Below, in pieces: positions 8,368 through 16,390 of a stretch of 64,000 nt of DNA (within the stretch, counting starts at the first letter, position 1; each line of letters starts with the position of its first letter). Origin of the DNA: Autumnicola sp041679265. GTDB lineage: Bacteria; Bacteroidota; Bacteroidia; Flavobacteriales; Flavobacteriaceae. Under the pieces are notes generated by a model, which was not told the DNA's origin, did not search any database, and worked only from the letters and a program-made list of their open reading frames with translations. The stretch covers positions 1 to 64,000 of the forward strand of contig NZ_JBGFSM010000004.1 of NCBI RefSeq assembly GCF_041679265.1, given 5' to 3'. The translations under genes were made by a program, and so were the position numbers.

Positions 8368-8396
8368 AAAATTAGTGATTTTACTTAAGCCAGCTG
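8368..8396 (+). repeat. Short direct repeat, copy B (end of kinase gene)
   Basis: Partner of 7669-7696. It contains the last codons and stop of the histidine kinase gene and the first bases of the spacer ahead of the response regulator. The shared core on the coding strand is CAGCTGGCTTA followed by GTAAAA and TCACTA. Confidence 0.5.
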
Positions 8397-10199
8397 TTCT
8401 TCCAGAGGAACATTCAATGTAATTCTTGTTCCTTTTCCAACTTCAGAAGTAATAAAAAGCCTGCCGTTAATGTATTTAATCCTTTCCTGCATAAAGGTCA
8501 TTCCCATGCCGCCGGCCTCGCTTTTCCCCGCTTTTGCTTTTTGTGGGTCAAATCCTTTCCCATTATCATCAATAATCACACTAAGTATACTGCTACTGTG
8601 AGACACACTTACTATAATATGCGTAGAGTGGGCATATTTTATGGCATTGTTAATCGCCTCCTGGGTAATACGGTAAATGTTGATTTCTATAAGTGAATCC
8701 AAACGCCTGTTAAACCCGGTTTTATCGTACAACAAGATATTTTTGCCGGTTAATTTGCCAAGCTGCTGGGTGAGCTTGGTAAGGGCGGGTACAATGCCAT
8801 AATCCTGAAGTTCGGGCGGCATAAGATTAAAAGTAGCCGTTCGCACTCCTTTAATTATCTTTCCGGTGAGATCCTTCAGATTTTCAATTTTTTGGGCGGC
8901 CTTTTCGGTTTTACTTATATCTATGCTCTGAAGGTTAAAATTAAGGCCGGTAAGCATCTGGCCAATTCCGTCGTGAATATCTTTAGCAATACGGTTCTGC
9001 TCTTTTTCCTGGTTTTCGATAATCTTGCTGGAAATGAGCTTTTGCTGGTTCATTTTTTCCTCAAAACTCTTCTGCGTTAATCTTTCAATTTCCAGTTGGG
9101 CCTCTTTACGGGTGGTAATGTTAGAAGCGATAACCAAAATTTCCCATTTATCGTCTTCAGGATTAAAGGGAATAAGGGACATTTCCAGCCATACCGGATC
9201 CCCTTCTTTTGTAGTGGCTTTTACTTCTCCCTGCCAGCCTTTGCGCGCATTTTGATCCAGCAGTTTTTCAATTTCCGCTTGCTCATCTTCCTTTGTAGAA
9301 AGCAATTCTGAAAATTTTGAAAATTCGCTGTATTTTCTGAATTTGAACAAGCGGGAAAATTTCTCCCCGAAATTTATGATATTCCCGTCTGAAGTAAGCC
9401 TGGCAAAAAGTAAGGTCTGGTTTATTGCCTGGTTAAGCGCACGTAATTCTTTTACCGATTTCTCTTTGGCCTGGCTAAGTACATCTGCATCCCGGGCCAT
9501 TTTTACTGCCTTCTTCTCAGCAAACAACAATCTTCTAATTGTTGTTTTTACCGCCCGGGCAGCCGGTAAAAAGACGAAGATTAATTCGCTTAAAAGAATT
9601 AATAATGTTAGGGCCATTAAAAAATATTCCAGTTGGCCCAGGCGCTCCACTTTTTCACTGGCTTCCTGTTCAAACTGATTTACCAGCTGGTCCATTTTTG
9701 TTAAAAAAATTTCTTCATTTTGCTGTATCGAAGAAACTGCTGCTGCAAATTCTTCTGAAGATAAACCAGGATCATTAACAATTTTAAGAGCAGCATTTTT
9801 TATCGCCTTAAAAGAAGGATCAATATCTATAAACATTTCAGCTACCGCCAGGCTGTTATTCCCCGGCAGTCCAAGGCTGTCATTTCCTTCCCGTAAGGCT
9901 TTATTGGAAAAGCTCCACAATGCTACTGTTTCGCCCAGATCTTGCCTGATAATTGCCTTTTTCTGAGGTTCTTCCGCAATGGAAAGCAACAATGCCTGTT
10001 TGGCAATTTTCTGACTCAGCATACGCTGCCGCCCCGCGATATTTACCACGGTAGAATCGCTTTCCTGATCATCCAGAAACCTGTGAATTAATACCTGGCT
10101 TACCATTACAGAAAGGGCAATAGCACTTAGCGCAATGATATAAAGCCGGCTTAATTTTCTAAACGTCCTTTGATCCAGGGAAAATTCTTTGCCAGGCAT
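8385..10199 (-). CDS. NarX-like nitrate-responsive histidine kinase
   Basis: This 604-residue membrane sensor has one helix near residues 18-40, a periplasmic helical domain and a second helix near 188-210. A PAS domain (about 265-375) follows, then HisKA_3 dimerisation with the phospho-His in AKDIHDGIGQ and a HATPase_c domain (NNAIKYAH, DDNGKGFDP). Just after the first helix, NIAGRQRMLSQKIAKQ matches the P-box of NarX/NarQ and the type IV pili PilJ N-terminal domain, the nitrate-binding element of NarX. It follows a DUF4202 gene by 9 nt and precedes its response regulator, so it is part of the nir operon. Nitrate as ligand is inferred from the P-box and context. Confidence 0.85.
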   Translation of the reverse strand: MPGKEFSLDQRTFRKLSRLYIIALSAIALSVMVSQVLIHRFLDDQESDSTVVNIAGRQRMLSQKIAKQALLLSIAEEPQKKAIIRQDLGETVALWSFSNKALREGNDSLGLPGNNSLAVAEMFIDIDPSFKAIKNAALKIVNDPGLSSEEFAAAVSSIQQNEEIFLTKMDQLVNQFEQEASEKVERLGQLEYFLMALTLLILLSELIFVFLPAARAVKTTIRRLLFAEKKAVKMARDADVLSQAKEKSVKELRALNQAINQTLLFARLTSDGNIINFGEKFSRLFKFRKYSEFSKFSELLSTKEDEQAEIEKLLDQNARKGWQGEVKATTKEGDPVWLEMSLIPFNPEDDKWEILVIASNITTRKEAQLEIERLTQKSFEEKMNQQKLISSKIIENQEKEQNRIAKDIHDGIGQMLTGLNFNLQSIDISKTEKAAQKIENLKDLTGKIIKGVRTATFNLMPPELQDYGIVPALTKLTQQLGKLTGKNILLYDKTGFNRRLDSLIEINIYRITQEAINNAIKYAHSTHIIVSVSHSSSILSVIIDDNGKGFDPQKAKAGKSEAGGMGMTFMQERIKYINGRLFITSEVGKGTRITLNVPLEEQLA

Positions 10200-10208
10200 G
10201 TAGTAAAA

Positions 10209-10790
10209 TTATGAAAGCGCCTGCTTTACCAGGGATTGGGTTTTATTGGAAAGATCAAGCTTTAATGCCGCCTCATGGCCTTCAGGAGACATTTTGCCCC
10301 AGGTTTTTTTAATGATATCCACTATTTTTTCGTCTTCATGCTTGGCCGCAAAATCTTCAAAATAATGCTGAAGGAACACCAGGCAAATCACATCTTCCAG
10401 CGTTTGGGAACCATCATCTTTTTTAATCTTCTTCTTCTGAATTAAAAAAGTAACCCGGTCAATAAATGTTTTATCATAACCTACCTCTTCCAGGATACCA
10501 GCGGTGATTTCAGCATGCATTTTTTTAAGATCGTTCCTCCACTTTAAATAGCCAACCCTATCCATAGGATAATCTTTCCTGGGCACCTGCCACCTGCAGA
10601 TATGCTGGGCGCGGGCGGCAATTTGAAGCTCTTCAGAAGCATCCGGATCAAATTCCAGAAGCTGATGGAACATTCTTTTGGAATATAGCAGTTCCTTCGG
10701 ATAAGTTTTGCCGCCGTCTTCCTCGGTATGCGGATCTTCGGAATTTTTTTGATCTATACGCTTTATGGCCTCCTCAAACTTGTTCTCCAT
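10209..10790 (-). CDS. DUF4202 family protein
   Basis: I recognise this about 193-residue soluble protein as DUF4202, a family without an assigned biochemical function. Typical are the YSKRMFHQLLEFDPDAS start, the AQHICRWQVPRKDYP motif with conserved His, Cys, Arg and Trp, and a long EDVICLVFLQHYFEDF helix. I chose the ATG at 10790 because the family begins MENKFEEAIKRI and because this start lies 10 nt after the nirD stop; a start 12 codons upstream would overlap nirD. It lies between nirD and the nitrate sensor kinase, so a link to nitrite reduction or its control is likely, but no role is claimed. Confidence 0.8.
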   Translation of the reverse strand: MENKFEEAIKRIDQKNSEDPHTEEDGGKTYPKELLYSKRMFHQLLEFDPDASEELQIAARAQHICRWQVPRKDYPMDRVGYLKWRNDLKKMHAEITAGILEEVGYDKTFIDRVTFLIQKKKIKKDDGSQTLEDVICLVFLQHYFEDFAAKHEDEKIVDIIKKTWGKMSPEGHEAALKLDLSNKTQSLVKQALS

Positions 10791-10800
10791 TGCTGATGCA

Positions 10801-11178
10801 TTAATCTGAAAAACCAATATACACATTTCCTTCCTTAATTTTCACAGGATACACCGCAATTTCCAGCTCATCACCATTCAGATTGCGACCGTCTTCCAGG
10901 GAAAAAGTTTTTTTGTGAAGAGGGCAGGCTACTTTGGGTATATTTTCTTCCTCTCCAATCATGCCCCTGGAAAGTACCATTTCCAGCTTATGCGGACAAA
11001 GATTCTGGCAGGCGTACCACTTAGACCTTCGGGTAAAATTAAAAACGGCAATTTGTTTGCTGCCATATTTTATACATGCGCCGCCATCTTCAGGAAAATC
11101 GTTAATTTTCCCGGCCAGGAACCAGTTTTTTACTGCTGTTTCGGGAACGGAATTATACTGAGTGATCAAATTTTGCAT
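10801..11178 (-). CDS. nirD: Nitrite reductase small subunit (Rieske type)
   Basis: This 125-residue protein is a Rieske-fold subunit with cluster ligand motifs C61-P-H63 and C85-PL-H88, so it may bind a [2Fe-2S] cluster. Many NirD proteins of enteric bacteria lack these residues; this one keeps all four. It partners NirB in the NADH-dependent six-electron reduction of nitrite to ammonium in the cytoplasm. It starts 23 nt after nirB and is followed at 10 nt by the DUF4202 gene. Length and domain boundaries are normal for the family. Confidence 0.92.
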   Translation of the reverse strand: MQNLITQYNSVPETAVKNWFLAGKINDFPEDGGACIKYGSKQIAVFNFTRRSKWYACQNLCPHKLEMVLSRGMIGEEENIPKVACPLHKKTFSLEDGRNLNGDELEIAVYPVKIKEGNVYIGFSD

Positions 11179-11201
11179 TTTTCAGGATTATAAGATTAGT
11201 T

Positions 11202-13712
11202 CTACCAGGGCCTTGGCATTTTTTGTTCCCTCATTGGGACAAATTCCAGCGTATCATCAGAATCATCTGAATTCACAAAATGCTTAAAGCGCTTCATCAT
11301 TTCGGGATCTTCAATCGCTTCTTTCCACTCGCACTTGTATTTATTTACGAGTTCCTGCATTTCTGCTTCCAACTCTTCAGCTATACCAAGAGAATCTTCC
11401 ACCACTACTTCTTTTAGATAATCTATTCCGCCTTCCAGCTTTTCCAGCCAGGGAGCAGTCCTTGTAAGTGGCGGCGCAGTCCTGATATAGTACATAAGGA
11501 ACCTGTCCAGGTATTTAATACAGGTTTCATCGTCCAGTTGTTCCGCAAGAAGAATGGCATGTTTTGGAGTAGCGCCTCCATTACCGCATACATAAAGGTT
11601 CCAGCCGCTTTCCACAGCAATAATCCCAAAATCCTTACCTCTTGCTTCGGCACATTCCCTTATACAGCCGGAAACCCCGCCTTTTAATTTATGAGGAGAC
11701 CTAAGGCCTTTATACCTTTCTTCAATTCTTATGGCATAGCTCACACTTTCGTGCATTCCATAACGGCACCAGCTGGAACCCACACAACTTTTTACAGTTC
11801 TAAGGGATTTTCCATAGGCATGCCCGCTTTCAAAACCGGCATCTATAAGCTCGCGCCATATATGCGGAAGCTGATGCAATTCTGCCCCAAAAAGATCAAT
11901 ACGCTGCCCCCCGGTTATTTTAGAATACAGATCATATTTCTTGGCTACGCGGCCCAATACCATTAGTTTATCGGGAGTGATCTCCCCACCGGGAACCCGC
12001 GGCACTACAGAATATGTTCCGTTTCGCTGAATATTGGCCAGAAACCGGTCATTAGAATCCTGAATGGTAACCTGCTTATTAGCAGTTTCCATGTAAATAC
12101 TGGCAAAAATCGAAGATAAGGCAGGCTTGCAAATTTCGCAGCCATCCCCTTTTCCGAAGAGGTTCAGCGCCTCATTATAATCTTTTACCTTATTGATTTT
12201 TATAAGGTCATAAAGTTCCTGGCGGCTAAAGTTAAAATGCACGCATAAAGTTTCCTTTACTTCTTTCCCCATGGATTTAAGTGAGCCTTTAACAAGATCT
12301 GCCACCATGGGCTTGCAACCACCACAACCGGTAGTGGCTTTGGTAGCTTTAATTACGCCCCCAAGGTTTTCACATTCGCCACTTTCTATGGAACCGCAAA
12401 TAGCGCCTTTTGTCACGCTCTCGCAGGAGCAAATTTGGGCAGTATCCGGAAAATCCATAGCGCTTCCTATGGCACTTCCTCCTTTTGGATCTTTGGAAGG
12501 AATAATAAGATCTTCCGGATTTTCAGGCAATTTTATGCTGTTAATAAAAATCTGGAAGAGATTGTTATAATCTGAAGAATCACCAATCAATATTCCGCCC
12601 AATAACTTTTCACCCTTCTTACTTACGTTAATCCGCTTATAAATTCCGGAACGTTTATTTTCGTAAACAATGGTGGCTACTTCTTCATTATCAATAAAAG
12701 GATCTCCGAAGCTCGCCACCTCGGTACCAATTAACTTTAGCTGGGTAGACATATCTATTACCTCTGCCATCACTTTATCGCCGCCGGTGATTTGCTCCAC
12801 CGCCACCTGAGCCATATCGTAGCCGGGAGCTACAAGGCCATAGACCCCATTATTATAAAGCGCCACCTCTCCTATGGCATAAATATCCTTTTCTGAAGTC
12901 TGCATTTTGTTATTTACCCAAACCCCGCCTTTTTCCCCGGTTTTGATACCTGCTTTTACGGCAAGTTCATCCCGGGGCCTTATTCCTGCTGAAATTATCA
13001 ACATATCTGTTTCCAGGGAAGTACCATCAGAAAATTCCATTTTCTCAATGTTTTCTTCTCCTGAAATTTCTATAGTAGCTTTTTCCAGATGTACATTTAT
13101 GCCGAGCTCCTTTATTTTCGCCTTAAGCATATTGCTTGCAGCCTGGTCCAACTGCCTTGGCATTAGACGCGGGGCAAATTCCACCACATCTGTTTCCAAC
13201 CCGAGTTCTTTTGCTGCATTGGCAGCTTCCAGTCCCAGAAGCCCGCCTCCCAGAACGGCCGCTTTCCTTTTCCCATCGGCTTTGATCTTGGAAGCATAAG
13301 CCTTCATGGCATCCAGATCTTCTATGGTACGGTAAACAAAAACCCCAGATTTGTCCGATCCTTTAATAGGCGGCACAAAAGGATATGAACCTGTAGCCAG
13401 AATAAGATAATCGTAATTGTAGGTTTCCTGTTTATAAGTTACCACCTGTTTTTCCGCAGGTTTTAATTCACTTATAAGTTCTGAAGTATGTAATTCAATT
13501 TTATTTTCGCCATACCAGCTTACCGGCGCCAGCAAAAGCTCATCGGGAGACTGCCTGGAAAAATATTCGCTTAAATGAACCCTGTCATAAGCGGAACGTG
13601 GTTCTTCTCCAAACACCAGTACTTCATATTCTTCCCTGGAGGGATGGGACATCAACTTTTCACAGAATTTATGTCCTACCATTCCGTTTCCTACTACTAT
13701 TATTCTTTTCAT
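11202..13712 (-). CDS. nirB: NAD(P)H nitrite reductase large subunit
   Basis: This 836-residue protein has the full NirB layout. First comes the FAD/NAD(P) reductase with GNGMVG and GGGLLGLEAA dinucleotide motifs. Next are one or two BFD-like [2Fe-2S] segments (CSCE...CGGC, around residues 430-475, and a second with CEICKP), then the nitrite/sulfite reductase half-domains. The siroheme/[4Fe-4S] ligands are C-VGSSW-C near 642-648 and C-IRE-C near 682-686. It reduces nitrite to ammonium with NirD. It heads the nirB-nirD-DUF4202-kinase-regulator run, and its ATG lies 17 nt after a TATATTTG -7 box overlapped by a conserved inverted repeat. Confidence 0.95.
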   Translation of the reverse strand: MKRIIVVGNGMVGHKFCEKLMSHPSREEYEVLVFGEEPRSAYDRVHLSEYFSRQSPDELLLAPVSWYGENKIELHTSELISELKPAEKQVVTYKQETYNYDYLILATGSYPFVPPIKGSDKSGVFVYRTIEDLDAMKAYASKIKADGKRKAAVLGGGLLGLEAANAAKELGLETDVVEFAPRLMPRQLDQAASNMLKAKIKELGINVHLEKATIEISGEENIEKMEFSDGTSLETDMLIISAGIRPRDELAVKAGIKTGEKGGVWVNNKMQTSEKDIYAIGEVALYNNGVYGLVAPGYDMAQVAVEQITGGDKVMAEVIDMSTQLKLIGTEVASFGDPFIDNEEVATIVYENKRSGIYKRINVSKKGEKLLGGILIGDSSDYNNLFQIFINSIKLPENPEDLIIPSKDPKGGSAIGSAMDFPDTAQICSCESVTKGAICGSIESGECENLGGVIKATKATTGCGGCKPMVADLVKGSLKSMGKEVKETLCVHFNFSRQELYDLIKINKVKDYNEALNLFGKGDGCEICKPALSSIFASIYMETANKQVTIQDSNDRFLANIQRNGTYSVVPRVPGGEITPDKLMVLGRVAKKYDLYSKITGGQRIDLFGAELHQLPHIWRELIDAGFESGHAYGKSLRTVKSCVGSSWCRYGMHESVSYAIRIEERYKGLRSPHKLKGGVSGCIRECAEARGKDFGIIAVESGWNLYVCGNGGATPKHAILLAEQLDDETCIKYLDRFLMYYIRTAPPLTRTAPWLEKLEGGIDYLKEVVVEDSLGIAEELEAEMQELVNKYKCEWKEAIEDPEMMKRFKHFVNSDDSDDTLEFVPMREQKMPRPW

Positions 13713-13715
13713 GAC

Positions 13716-13763
13716 TACGTATTTGAAACAAATATAAGTAAAAATACTTAGTATAAATACGTA
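13716..13763 (-). promoter_or_regulatory. nirB promoter with nitrate-regulon operator
   Basis: TAAGTA-AAAA-TACTTA (13735-13750) is an inverted repeat with the same 4-nt spacer as the narK site. It overlaps by two bases a perfect -7 element on the minus strand, TATATTTG (13736-13729). TACGTA occurs at 13716-13721 and 13758-13763. No TTG is found at the -33 distance, as expected for an activator-dependent promoter. Confidence 0.65.
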
Positions 13764-13852
13764 GGTATAAATTTTAGTAAAAAAATATTACAGCAGGTTG
13801 ATAATTGGAATCTGTTAATACATAAATTATTTTCAGATTTAATTCGGTTTTA

Positions 13853-16177
13853 TTACTGGTACAACTTCTTATTTGGTTTGCTGCTCATCCAGAATTTCAG
13901 TTCTCCACCTTTCATAATATCTTGATGCTGAATAAAGGGTTCTGTTAGTTCTTTTCCGTTTAGCTCCACTTTTTTTACGTAGACATTTTTATCACTCTGA
14001 TTTTGGGCGATCACTTTAAAAGTATTCCCGCTGTCCAGGTTTAGTGTGGCTTCACTAATCGCCTGACTTCCAATGGCATAATCAACCGATCCCGGGGCAA
14101 CCGGATAAAAACCAAGCGTGCTGAAAATATACCAGGCGCTCATCTGTCCAAAATCATCATTCCCGCTCAGCCCATCTGCGCCATTCTTATACTTCATCTT
14201 CAGGATCATCCTGATCTTATCCTGAGCTTTCCATGGATCATTGGTCCAATTATACATATAAGCCACGTGGTGAGAAGGCTCGTTACCATGCACATAATTC
14301 CCGATGATCCCTTCGCGGGAAATGTCTTCGGTATTTTCGAAATATTTATCTGGCAGTTCCATAGTGAACAATGAATCCAGGTGTTGAGAAAACTGGTCTT
14401 TCCCGCCCATCATTTTGATAAGCTCTGCCGGTTCATGCGGCACATATAAACTGTAATTCCAGGAATTTCCTTCAATATATCCCTGGCCGTGTGTATTCAG
14501 TTCATCGAATTCTTTTTTGAAATTTCCGTCGCTCAACTTGGGACGCATAAAGCCTGATTTTGGATCGTACACATTCTTATAATTTTCAGCACGTTGCATG
14601 AATTCATCATAAACCTGGTTATTTCCAAGTTTTTTCGCCGCCTGAGCGATGGCCCAGTCGTCATATGCATATTCCAAAGTTTTGGAAACCGAAGCTCCAT
14701 TTTTATCTTCCGGAACGTAACCCATATCCATATAATACTGAAGTCCGTCGTAATAGCCGGTCTTTGCGGTATTTACCATAGCTTGCAAAGCATGTTCTTT
14801 ATCAAAATCGGCATTTCCCTTCACTATGGCATCAGCAATCACCGAAGCGCTGTGATAGCCAATCATACACCAGTTCTCATTTCCGTAGTGAGACCAGACC
14901 GGTAACATGGAATGCACGCTCTGGTCGTAATGCGCCATCATGGCCTGCACCATATCCTGATTTCTTTCCGGTTGCAGAACATTAAAAAGCGGGTGCAACG
15001 CGCGGTACGTATCCCAAAGTGAAAAGCTGGTATAATTTGTAAAACCATCAGCATCATGACGGTTCCTGTCAATTCCCATATATTGCCCATCGGTATCCAA
15101 ATAAACCGTCGGGCCGAGAAAAGCGTGATACATAGCAGTATAAAAATTGACTTTTTCTTCCTGGTCTTCTTCGGAAATATCTACTTTAGAAAGTTCCATA
15201 TTCCAGGTTTCCCTGGCCTGCCGGCGAACCTCATCAAAATCCCAACCGGGAATCTCTTCCTTCATATTCTGAATGGCTCCTTCGGTACTCACCGGCGAAA
15301 TAGCCAGTTTTACTTCCAGGGGTTCTGAAGTATCAAAATCGAACCACATTCTTATCTGTTCTCCGGCAATTTCAGGGAAGTTATGGCTTTGATCGAATTT
15401 TCCCCAGAACCCGTGATAGGGCTGCTTATCATAGCGCTCTCTTCCGTATTCCTTGATCGGTTTATTAAACGTCATCGCGAAATAGACTTTCCGGGTCCTG
15501 GCCCAGCCATTGGTCTGCCTGTATCCGGTAACCAAAGTATCATTTTCAACCCGAACAAAAGTCCACACATTCTTATCTTCATAATTGTAAATGCCGTGCA
15601 TCAGGTCAAAAACCAGGTGGCTTTTTTCCCCTTGCGGAAAAGTGTATCGGTGCATTCCCACCCGGGTAGAAGCAGTCATTTCGGCCTTGATATTATAATC
15701 TTTAAGCATCACGCTGTAGTAGCCGGCTTCCGCGGTTTCTTCGGAATGAGAAAAACGGGAACGGTAGCCGCTTTCCGGATTGGATTCCGTTCCCGGGTTC
15801 AGCTGAAGTTTTCCTGTTGTGGGCATGATCAGAAAATCACCAAGATCGGAATGTCCCGTTCCGCTGAAATGGGTATGACTGAAACCAACAATTGTGGAAT
15901 CATCATATTGATAACCCGCGCAATACTTATATACATCAGGATTATAATGCCCATCCACGGCATATGGAATAGTATCGGTATCTGGGCTTAGCTGAATGCT
16001 TCCAAACGGAACCGTAGCTCCCGGGTAGGTGTGCCCCATTTTGGCAGTTCCAATCATTGGATCTACATATTGAGCGAAATCCTGCGCATTGTCTTGTGAA
16101 AAAGCGGAACTTCCGCCGAAAATAGCAGCAATAGATAAAAATAAGATTGAATTAAATAATTTCCTGTTAGGCTTCAT
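13853..16177 (-). CDS. GH92 alpha-mannosidase, secreted
   Basis: This 774-residue glycosidase begins with a signal peptide (hydrophobic stretch ending SSAFSQ). It then shows the GH92 opening motif YVDPMIGTAKMGHTYPGA, the central SVHSMLPVWSHYGNENWC segment, GNEPSHHVAYMYNW with the acid Glu, and the C-terminal NDDFGQMSAWYIFSTLGFYP. GH92 enzymes are calcium-dependent, inverting exo-alpha-mannosidases acting on N-glycan or yeast mannan termini. It is separated from the starch locus by a strong terminator (16333-16367) and so is its own transcript. Downstream, 13764-13852 also contains the upstream region of nirB. Linkage specificity cannot be told from the sequence. Confidence 0.93.
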   Translation of the reverse strand: MKPNRKLFNSILFLSIAAIFGGSSAFSQDNAQDFAQYVDPMIGTAKMGHTYPGATVPFGSIQLSPDTDTIPYAVDGHYNPDVYKYCAGYQYDDSTIVGFSHTHFSGTGHSDLGDFLIMPTTGKLQLNPGTESNPESGYRSRFSHSEETAEAGYYSVMLKDYNIKAEMTASTRVGMHRYTFPQGEKSHLVFDLMHGIYNYEDKNVWTFVRVENDTLVTGYRQTNGWARTRKVYFAMTFNKPIKEYGRERYDKQPYHGFWGKFDQSHNFPEIAGEQIRMWFDFDTSEPLEVKLAISPVSTEGAIQNMKEEIPGWDFDEVRRQARETWNMELSKVDISEEDQEEKVNFYTAMYHAFLGPTVYLDTDGQYMGIDRNRHDADGFTNYTSFSLWDTYRALHPLFNVLQPERNQDMVQAMMAHYDQSVHSMLPVWSHYGNENWCMIGYHSASVIADAIVKGNADFDKEHALQAMVNTAKTGYYDGLQYYMDMGYVPEDKNGASVSKTLEYAYDDWAIAQAAKKLGNNQVYDEFMQRAENYKNVYDPKSGFMRPKLSDGNFKKEFDELNTHGQGYIEGNSWNYSLYVPHEPAELIKMMGGKDQFSQHLDSLFTMELPDKYFENTEDISREGIIGNYVHGNEPSHHVAYMYNWTNDPWKAQDKIRMILKMKYKNGADGLSGNDDFGQMSAWYIFSTLGFYPVAPGSVDYAIGSQAISEATLNLDSGNTFKVIAQNQSDKNVYVKKVELNGKELTEPFIQHQDIMKGGELKFWMSSKPNKKLYQ

Positions 16178-16332
16178 TTAAACTGAAAGGTTGTTAGTGA
16201 TCATTTATTTTTCCGCAAGCTAATCTTTTAATGGATTTTTAGCTACTCCTCCATGAGTGATCTTTAGCGGATGGATAAATCCAGTTGCTGACAGGTTCAA
16301 AATAAACTTTCTCAAGACATGGCTAATCACAA

Positions 16333-16367
16333 AACAGGAAGTGGCAAATAAACTGCCGCTTCCTGTT
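16333..16367 (-). terminator. Terminator at the end of the starch locus
   Basis: AACAGGAAGTGGCA (16333-16346) pairs with TGCCGCTTCCTGTT (16354-16367) through a 7-nt loop, one G-T wobble, and is followed on the minus strand by TTTTG. It lies 23 nt after the stop of the GH97 gene, the last gene of the starch operon. The remaining 16178-16332 presumably carries the GH92 promoter, but no consensus box is clear. Confidence 0.75.
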
Positions 16368-16390
16368 AATTTATGAAAATGCAATCCTCT

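Noticed and set aside
15383..15991. 202-codon plus-strand frame inside the GH92 gene
   Set aside because: Antisense to conserved GH92 motifs, no family resemblance.
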